This document shows, piece by piece, positions 58,349 through 64,000 of a DNA stretch of 64,000 nucleotides. Every line of letters begins with the position of its first letter. The first letter of the stretch is position 1. The notes below the pieces were generated by a model. That model had not been told where the DNA came from. It worked only from the letters and a program-made list of their open reading frames with translations, and ran no database searches. Source of the stretch: NCEH01 sp002257205. Its GTDB lineage: Bacteria; Pseudomonadota; Alphaproteobacteria; Rhizobiales; Xanthobacteraceae. A program made the translations under genes and the position numbers. The DNA lies in NCBI RefSeq assembly GCF_043195105.1, contig NZ_JBAFWO010000009.1; one strand, given 5' to 3'.

Positions 58349-61135
58349 CTACGAACCTTGCTTGCGGACGGCGAGGCGCGCCAGCAGGAGAAAGACGACC
58401 CCGAAGCCGAACAGCACGGCGATTTCGCGCACGAACGCATCGGCATCGAGCCCTTTCGCGAAGACGCCTAGGCTCACGGTCTGAAACCAGAATGCCGGAA
58501 AGCCGACCCCCATCGCGCGCGCCAAGCCTTCCAACGTCGAGGCCGGATAGAGGAACCCCGAATAGTGCGCCGTGGGGATTACGGTTAGAACGGCCGTCGC
58601 GAAGATCGCCGCGACTTGCGTCGAGACGAACGCGGATATCAGTAGTCCAAAGGCCGTTGCCGCGAACACGTACATGAGCGCTGCGAGAGAAAGGCCGATG
58701 AGAGACCCTTTGGCCACAACTCCAAAGAGCGCGCCGGCCAAGAGCACGAGACTGGCGAAGCTGACAAACCCAATCGCAATATAGGGCAATTGCTTGCCGA
58801 TAAGATATTCGCCCACGGTCGCGGGCGAGGCATACACATTGGTGATGGACCCCATCTCCTTTTCACGCACGACACCAACGGCTGTCAGCATCGCGGGGAT
58901 GAGGATCAGGAGAAGCATGATCGCGCCGGGCGTGATCGCGAAAACGCTGCGGAAATCCTGATTGTAGCGAAACCGGGGTTCCACATTGATCGGGAGGACC
59001 TGTGGAGCGCGGCCGTGCAGCTGGCGGTAGCGATCCGCGGCATAGGTTAGAACAGCGCCCTGGATATAGGCCCGTGCCGTCTCTGCAGGGAACGTCGCGC
59101 CACCGTCGAGCCAGAAGCTCACTTGCGGCTGGCGATCCTGCAGAAGGTCGCGACCGAAGCCGGGCGGAATATCGACGGCAAACCGCAGCTCGCCGGATCG
59201 GAGACGCCGATCAATCTCAAATTCGTCGTCCAGCCGCGTTTGTTCGACAAAATAACGGGATTGCGAAAACTGCTCCAGGAATAGCCGGCTCTCGTAGGAC
59301 TGATCGCGATCAAGAACCGCATAATGGAGATTCTCGATGTCGAACGAAATGCCGTAGCCGAACCCGACCATAAGTACGAGCGGGCCGAGGAGCGCAAAGG
59401 CGAGCCGAATGCGATCCCGGAGGACTTCCACAGCCTCTCGCCGGGCAAAGGCCCAGACTCGGCGCAAAGAAGCCGACGACGACCTATGCGATGATTGGGA
59501 TACCGACGATGTTCCCTTTTGGACATTATCCGGGGCACCGATCGGCTTTGGGGCAGCCGCCAATGAAGGCGCTTCCTTCATCACTTTGGACGCAGGCGGC
59601 GCTGACGCCTCCTCCAGATAGGCAACGAAAGCGCCCTCGAGAGTCGTGGTGCCACGAGCGACGCGAAGCTCCTCCGGGCTGCCGACGGACAAGACACGGC
59701 CCGCATGCATCAAGGATACGCGGTCGCACCGCTCGGCCTCGTTCATGAAGTGGGTCGATATGAAGATCGTTACACCGTCGCGGCGCGACATCTCGACGAG
59801 GAGGCGCCAGAACCTGTCGCGCGCTGCCGGATCGACGCCGGATGTGGGCTCGTCAAGGATCAATATTTCAGGCCGATGCAAACAGGCGGCGGCAAGCTGG
59901 AGCCGCTGACGCATCCCGAGCGGGAGCGACGCCGGCGAGGCGTCGGCAACGGCGTCGAGGTCGAAACGGGTAAGCGCCGCGGCGACGCGCAGCCTGAGTT
60001 CGCCCGAGGGAATGCGGAAGAGACGTCCGTGCAGCTCCAGATTCGCGCGGACGGAGATCTCTTCATAGAGCGAGAACGCTTGCGACATGTAGCCGATGCG
60101 CATTCTTGTTGCGATATCACGGGCGTCGATCGGTTTCCCCAGCAGCTCAGCTCGCCCTTCGCTCGCCGGCAGCAGTCCAGTGAGCATCTTCATCGTCGTC
60201 GTCTTGCCGCAGCCGTTCGACCCGAGAAACCCAAAAATCTCGCCGCGCCGGATGCGGAAACTGACATGATCGACGGCGGTGAAATCGCCGAAGCGCATGG
60301 TCAGGGCCTCTGCGACGATCGCCGGAGGCCCGCCGCTCTCCAGCAGCGGCGGGATTGCCAATGCCGCCTGATCGCCGCGCCGTTCGGGGCGCTGTAGCGC
60401 GACATAGGCCTCCTCCAGCGTACGCGTCGCGGTCCGATCAAGTAGCCCCGCCATGTCGCCGGCGGCGATGACCTTGCCCTCGTCGATCGCTATGATGTGG
60501 TCGAAACGCGCGGCCTCCTCCATATAGGCGGTCGCCACCAGAAGTGTCATGCCGGGGCGCTCAGCACGGATCCGTTCGATCAACTCCCAGAACTGACGCC
60601 GTGACAGGGGATCGACGCCGGTCGTCGGCTCGTCGAGGATCAAGAGGTCCGGATCGTGGATCAGCGCGCAGCACAGGCCGAGCTTCTGCTTCATCCCGCC
60701 CGAGAGCTTGCCGGCGAGGCGGTCCGGGAATGGGTCGAGCCCCGTGGCGGTCAGCAGGCCCGCGATGCGTGAGCGACGTTCGTTCTCGCTCTGGCCATAG
60801 AGGCGCCCGAAGAAATCGATGTTCTCGACCACCGAGAGCGTCGGATAGAGGTTGCGGCCGAGGCCTTGCGGCATATAGGCGATGCGCGGCGCGACGATGT
60901 CACGGTGAGAGCTCGATGCCATGTTGCCGGAGAGGGCCGTCACGGTTCCGGACTGGATGCGCTTGACGCCGGCGATCAGGCCAAGGAGAGTCGACTTTCC
61001 GACGCCATCGGGGCCGATGAAGGCCGCCGTCGATCCGGAGGCGATCGATAGGCTGACGCCGTCAATCGCAACGGTGTCACCGTAGCGGTGATGGACCGAA
61101 TCGACTCGAACGGCCGGCTCGGCATCAGCGGACAT
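58349..61135 (-). CDS. Fused double-ATPase/permease ABC protein (RbbA-like)
   Basis: The 928-residue protein has two ATP-binding domains: Walker A GPDGVGKST with signature LSGGMKQKLGL, and Walker A GSNGCGKTT with signature LPLGMRQRLQL. An ABC-2 permease domain follows (from about residue 560) with EKEMGSITNVYASPATVGEYLIGKQLPY. The second signature departs from LSGG. Length and domain order match the RbbA/YhiH proteins (about 910 residues). It overlaps the HlyD gene by 11 bases. The operon probably exports an unknown compound; a ribosome-associated role was claimed for E. coli RbbA. Confidence 0.9.
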   Translation of the reverse strand: MSADAEPAVRVDSVHHRYGDTVAIDGVSLSIASGSTAAFIGPDGVGKSTLLGLIAGVKRIQSGTVTALSGNMASSSHRDIVAPRIAYMPQGLGRNLYPTLSVVENIDFFGRLYGQSENERRSRIAGLLTATGLDPFPDRLAGKLSGGMKQKLGLCCALIHDPDLLILDEPTTGVDPLSRRQFWELIERIRAERPGMTLLVATAYMEEAARFDHIIAIDEGKVIAAGDMAGLLDRTATRTLEEAYVALQRPERRGDQAALAIPPLLESGGPPAIVAEALTMRFGDFTAVDHVSFRIRRGEIFGFLGSNGCGKTTTMKMLTGLLPASEGRAELLGKPIDARDIATRMRIGYMSQAFSLYEEISVRANLELHGRLFRIPSGELRLRVAAALTRFDLDAVADASPASLPLGMRQRLQLAAACLHRPEILILDEPTSGVDPAARDRFWRLLVEMSRRDGVTIFISTHFMNEAERCDRVSLMHAGRVLSVGSPEELRVARGTTTLEGAFVAYLEEASAPPASKVMKEAPSLAAAPKPIGAPDNVQKGTSSVSQSSHRSSSASLRRVWAFARREAVEVLRDRIRLAFALLGPLVLMVGFGYGISFDIENLHYAVLDRDQSYESRLFLEQFSQSRYFVEQTRLDDEFEIDRRLRSGELRFAVDIPPGFGRDLLQDRQPQVSFWLDGGATFPAETARAYIQGAVLTYAADRYRQLHGRAPQVLPINVEPRFRYNQDFRSVFAITPGAIMLLLILIPAMLTAVGVVREKEMGSITNVYASPATVGEYLIGKQLPYIAIGFVSFASLVLLAGALFGVVAKGSLIGLSLAALMYVFAATAFGLLISAFVSTQVAAIFATAVLTVIPTAHYSGFLYPASTLEGLARAMGVGFPAFWFQTVSLGVFAKGLDADAFVREIAVLFGFGVVFLLLARLAVRKQGS

Positions 61136-62123
61136 CCGGAAGCCTCGGCGTCAGATTCGTCGGCCACGCCGCTCCGGCCTGGACCTTGACGTAGGCGTTG
61201 CCGGTCATGCCGGCTTTGACGTAAGCGCGATAGGTCTCGATGAGCTTCGGATCGATGTGCAGCTTGACGCGGTACATCAGCTTCTCGCGCTCGTTCGCGG
61301 TCTCGACATATTTCGGCGTGAACTGCGCTTCCGAGGCAACGAAGGCGACTGTTGCGGGAACGACGTAGCCGGGCGTACCATCCAGCATGATACGGGCATC
61401 CGACCCGAGTTCGACGCTGCCGACCTGGCTCGTCGGCAGGAAGATCGTCATGTGGACGTCGGAAAGGTCGAGAAGGGTGAGTACCCGCCCGCCGACAGCT
61501 ACGACCTCCCCGGCCTGTGCAAGACGATACTCGACGCGACCCGATACCGGCGCTTTCAGCGTCATGTCCGCAATTGCGGCTTCGATCTGGCTGACCTGGG
61601 CCTCAGCCGCCTCGACGGCCGCCTTAGCGTCCTCGATGGCGACTTTCGCGCTATCCAGCGAGGCCTTTGAAATATCCCTTTGCGCCGTGCGGCGATCAAG
61701 TTCCGCTTGCGTCGCCGTATTCGTGCGCATCAGTTCGACGATGCGCCGGAGCTCGACTTCGGCAAGCTTCAACTCTGCCGAGCGGAGAGCCACATTGGAC
61801 TCGGCGATGGCCACACCCTGGTGGCTGCGGTGCACGGCAGCTCTGGCTGCCGCGAGTTGCGCAAGAATTTCGGTCGTGTCGATGCGGGCGAGGATGCCAT
61901 CCTTCTGAACATCGGCGCCCTCGTTGACGCGCACTTCGGCGAGGCGGCCCGCGTACTTGGTAGCGATGTCGACGCGTTCGACTTCGATCCGGCCATTTGC
62001 CCGGGCCAGTCCCGCGGGGACGCGGGTCGCCTGTTGCCTCCACCAATAGGCATAGCCGGCAGCCCCGGCGGCCGCGAGGATGACGACGGCAATGATCGGA
62101 GCAATACGCACATTCTCATCCAT
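61125..62123 (-). CDS. HlyD-family membrane-fusion protein
   Basis: The 332-residue protein has an N-terminal membrane anchor (IAPIIAVVILAAAGAAGYAYWW), lipoyl-like half motifs on both sides of a long coiled coil (RRIVELMRTNTATQAELDRR, DSAKVAIEDAKAAVEAAEAQVSQIEAAIADM) and a beta-barrel domain (VHMTIFLPTSQVGSVELGSD). It is the first gene of the minus-strand exporter operon and overlaps the following ABC gene. It bridges the inner-membrane exporter to an outer-membrane channel not encoded nearby. Confidence 0.9.
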   Translation of the reverse strand: MDENVRIAPIIAVVILAAAGAAGYAYWWRQQATRVPAGLARANGRIEVERVDIATKYAGRLAEVRVNEGADVQKDGILARIDTTEILAQLAAARAAVHRSHQGVAIAESNVALRSAELKLAEVELRRIVELMRTNTATQAELDRRTAQRDISKASLDSAKVAIEDAKAAVEAAEAQVSQIEAAIADMTLKAPVSGRVEYRLAQAGEVVAVGGRVLTLLDLSDVHMTIFLPTSQVGSVELGSDARIMLDGTPGYVVPATVAFVASEAQFTPKYVETANEREKLMYRVKLHIDPKLIETYRAYVKAGMTGNAYVKVQAGAAWPTNLTPRLPDVR

Positions 62124-62320
62124 GTTAGGCGAGTAGTCGGCGCCATCGTGGAAACGACTTCAGCCAACCCTGGGGAGAGCGGTTTCTGGATGCGCGATTG
62201 ACCCCCTTCGGCGTATCGCAGCGATGCAATTCGAAATGCCGCCAAATGAGACAAGCGGAACACTGAGTCTGAAGGGGTCGTCAGCTCCGGGAGCGATGCG
62301 CGACCCAAGGATGCCGATCC

Positions 62321-62334
62321 TTAATCGAGATTAA
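62321..62334. promoter_or_regulatory. FNR/FixK-like palindrome
   Basis: TTAATCGAGATTAA is a perfect TTAAT-N4-ATTAA palindrome. It lies about 125 bases before the small Cys/His-rich gene and 200 bases from the divergent HlyD operon. The adjoining AAGATGGC is shared with the site at 48146. Confidence 0.4.
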
Positions 62335-62458
62335 AGATGGCTGACCGGGCCATCGCCTAAGTTTGAAAATCAGGAAATGAGAGTGCGGGTGCGGCATGGG
62401 GCGACAGCGCCCGCAATGGCGCCATCTATCGTCGTGCCCGCAAGCAGGAGTCACCGGA

Positions 62459-62701
62459 ATGAGCACCACGTCTGCCGACCAGACCAAGACGACCTCCGAG
62501 CATTCGGTCCCAAATGCCTCTTCCTGCTGCGATGGCCATGCCGGCGCAGAGGCCGCGGAGAAAGCGAATGCTCATGGCTCCTGCGGCAATCACGAAAATG
62601 CTGCGGCGCCCGACACGGTCGCGCCCGCTGGCGAACTGGACAAGTCAGTCTCCAGTGCTGGTCATCACCCGAAGAAGACCGGCTCCTGCGGCGGCAGTTG
62701 A
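62459..62701 (+). CDS. Small Cys/His-rich protein upstream of a metal ATPase
   Basis: The 80-residue cytoplasmic protein has no signal peptide. Metal-binding-like clusters are ASSCCDGHAGAEA, AHGSCGNHEN and KKTGSCGGS at the end. CAGGAG lies about eight bases before ATG 62459. It is followed after about 70 bases by a metal-transporting ATPase with which it is probably cotranscribed. A chaperone or buffer role for copper or another soft metal is suggested by content only. Confidence 0.65.
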   Translation: MSTTSADQTKTTSEHSVPNASSCCDGHAGAEAAEKANAHGSCGNHENAAAPDTVAPAGELDKSVSSAGHHPKKTGSCGGS

Positions 62702-62773
62702 CAGCGCGATCCGTGAAAAAGGCGGGTGGTTCGTGGTGGGCATCCGCTCCGATTTCGACAGGAGACGCCGGTT

Positions 62774-64000
62774 GTGACGACCACAACAATTGACGTGGAG
62801 CAATTCTTCGATGTGCTCGATCCGCTCGTGGTCGAGAAGCGCCTGCGTCGATTGCCCGGTGTCACCTCCGCCGCCGTCAACTTCGCGTCCGGCACGGCTA
62901 CGGTCGGCTTCGACGAGACACGTACCAGCCTGGAGACCATCCAGGCCGAGGTGATCGCCTGCGGCTTCCATTGCCGCGGCGAGGTGGTTCCGAGGCACCA
63001 ATGCGTGCCAAACGAGACGACCGTGCCGCCGGCGCATCCGGCGGCGCCGCATCGTCATGGCGCCGGTCACGCGGGCCACGGGGCGCATCCTGCCTCTGGG
63101 ACGCCGGGTAAGGCGATGCCGATCTCGCACGATGCCATGGCCCATGAGATGGGTCATGGCGCGGGAATGGACATGCAGGGCATGGTCCGGGACATGCGCA
63201 ACCGGTTCTGGGTCGCGTTGATTTTCTCCGTGCCGATATTTCTGCTGCAGCCGATGGGCATGGATTTCCTGCGCATCGATCCGCCATTCGGCCTCGATCG
63301 CGAGATCCTCCTTTTCGTTCTCGCGAGCGCCGCGATCCTCTATCCGAGTTGGCCCTTCGTCGTCGCGGCGATCCGCGCGCTGCGCAACGGCGTGCTCAAC
63401 ATGGCGGTATTGGTGCTGCTCAGTGTCGGCACGGGCTACCTGTTCAGCGTCGGCTCGACCTTTTTCTTCAAAGGCCAGCAGTTCTACGAGGCTGTTGCCG
63501 TTCTGTTGGTGTTCATTCTGCTCGGACACTGGCTTGAGATGCGGGCACGAGCTGGCGCGTCGGAGGCAATCCGTCAGCTCATGGACCTCGCGCCGCCCAA
63601 GGCCACGGTGCTCAGGAGCGGTGCCGAGATCGAGATCCCGACCGCCGAGGTCCTACTGGGCGATACGGTCATTCTGCGTCCCGGCAACAAAATCCCTGTG
63701 GACGGCGAGGTTTTCGAAGGTCGCTCCGACGTCGATGAATCGATGTTGACGGGCGAGTCGATGCCGGTCTCGAAGAAGCCGGGCGACATGGTCATCGGAG
63801 CCACCATCAACAAGAGTGGCAGCTTGCGCTACAAGGCGACGAAGGTGGGTGCCGACACGGCCCTCGCCCAAATCGTCAAGCTCGTCCAGGAAGCGCAGAA
63901 TTCCAAGGCGCCGGCGCAGCTTCTCGCCGATCGGGCCTCGCAATGGCTTGTGCTCGCGGCGATCCTGATCGGTCTCGTCACCTTCGCGGTCTGGTATTTC
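62774..64000 (+). CDS. Heavy-metal P-type ATPase, incomplete at window end
   Basis: About 409 residues are visible. A degenerate HMA-like domain lacks CxxC (residues about 8-65: VEKRLRRLPGVTSAAVNFAS). A Met/His-rich linker follows (HRHGAGHAGHGAH, HEMGHGAGMDMQGM), then four membrane helices, and the actuator domain with GHWLEMRARAGASEAIRQLM and MLTGESMPVSKKPGD. GTG 62774 is taken as start because AGGAGA lies about nine bases upstream. An in-frame GTG at 62726 is possible, and a stop at 62714 bounds the frame. The CPx motif, DKTGT and GDGxND lie beyond the window. Copper/silver export is likely. Confidence 0.88.
   Translation, partial: MTTTTIDVEQFFDVLDPLVVEKRLRRLPGVTSAAVNFASGTATVGFDETRTSLETIQAEVIACGFHCRGEVVPRHQCVPNETTVPPAHPAAPHRHGAGHAGHGAHPASGTPGKAMPISHDAMAHEMGHGAGMDMQGMVRDMRNRFWVALIFSVPIFLLQPMGMDFLRIDPPFGLDREILLFVLASAAILYPSWPFVVAAIRALRNGVLNMAVLVLLSVGTGYLFSVGSTFFFKGQQFYEAVAVLLVFILLGHWLEMRARAGASEAIRQLMDLAPPKATVLRSGAEIEIPTAEVLLGDTVILRPGNKIPVDGEVFEGRSDVDESMLTGESMPVSKKPGDMVIGATINKSGSLRYKATKVGADTALAQIVKLVQEAQNSKAPAQLLADRASQWLVLAAILIGLVTFAVWYF

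Noticed and set aside
1..64000. CRISPR arrays, tRNA and rRNA genes, complete insertion sequences
   Set aside because: None recognised by eye on either strand. Relics exist, but no intact transposase or regular repeat-spacer pattern was seen.

Overview
The window looks like part of a GC-rich alphaproteobacterial plasmid, probably from the Hyphomicrobiales. The evidence is a RepC-type replication initiator with its antisense RNA, a ParA/ribbon-helix-helix partition pair, a MobC-relaxase mobilization unit with a candidate oriT, a LuxR/TraR-type regulator, and dense, often translationally coupled, high-GC coding. The host cannot be named from the sequence alone.

Region 1 (about 1-9.4 kb) is the plasmid backbone: two small HTH regulators, a counter-transcribed RNA and repC, a RelE/ParE-type toxin-antitoxin pair lying between two direct copies of the end of a partition gene, the parA operon with an array of palindromes, twin hairpins resembling oriT, mobC, relaxase and a LuxR regulator. 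No repA or repB precedes repC; partition is supplied by a separate ParA-RHH operon.

Region 2 (about 9.4-28 kb) is a copper/silver island. It starts with decayed genes (acetone carboxylase gamma subunit, a copper P-type ATPase). It then holds a multicopper oxidase, a Cus-type RND efflux system with adaptor and outer-membrane factor, a second multicopper oxidase, a cupredoxin, a CusF-like chaperone, a DUF411 protein, cytochrome b561 and several small exported Cys/His/Met-rich proteins. A Crp/Fnr regulator sits between two paralogous small exported genes that share a CRP-like site at the same distance from their starts.

Region 3 (about 28-57 kb) combines metal ATPases with a metabolic island suited to low oxygen. 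It holds a Na+/H+ antiporter; a compact operon copB - PRPP synthetase homologue - divergent phosphoketolase - beta-CASP nuclease - AMP-phosphorylase-like enzyme; an MgtC-type membrane protein; copZ/copA/cueR with twin CueR operators; CBS-BON protein; alpha-glucan phosphorylase; DUF2934; a TPC-type metal ATPase next to a truncated chromate transporter; and a transporter - oxidoreductase - 2-oxoacid:ferredoxin oxidoreductase operon. Several FNR/FixK-like palindromes lie in front of these genes.

Region 4 (57-64 kb) is an HlyD - RbbA-like ABC - ABC permease export operon, then a small Cys/His-rich protein and the first part of a further metal ATPase that runs off the window.

The most original proposal is that the operon at 32.8-39.1 kb converts RNA or nucleotides, through phosphorolysis and pentose phosphate, to acetyl phosphate under oxygen limitation. 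This is inference from gene content and coupling.
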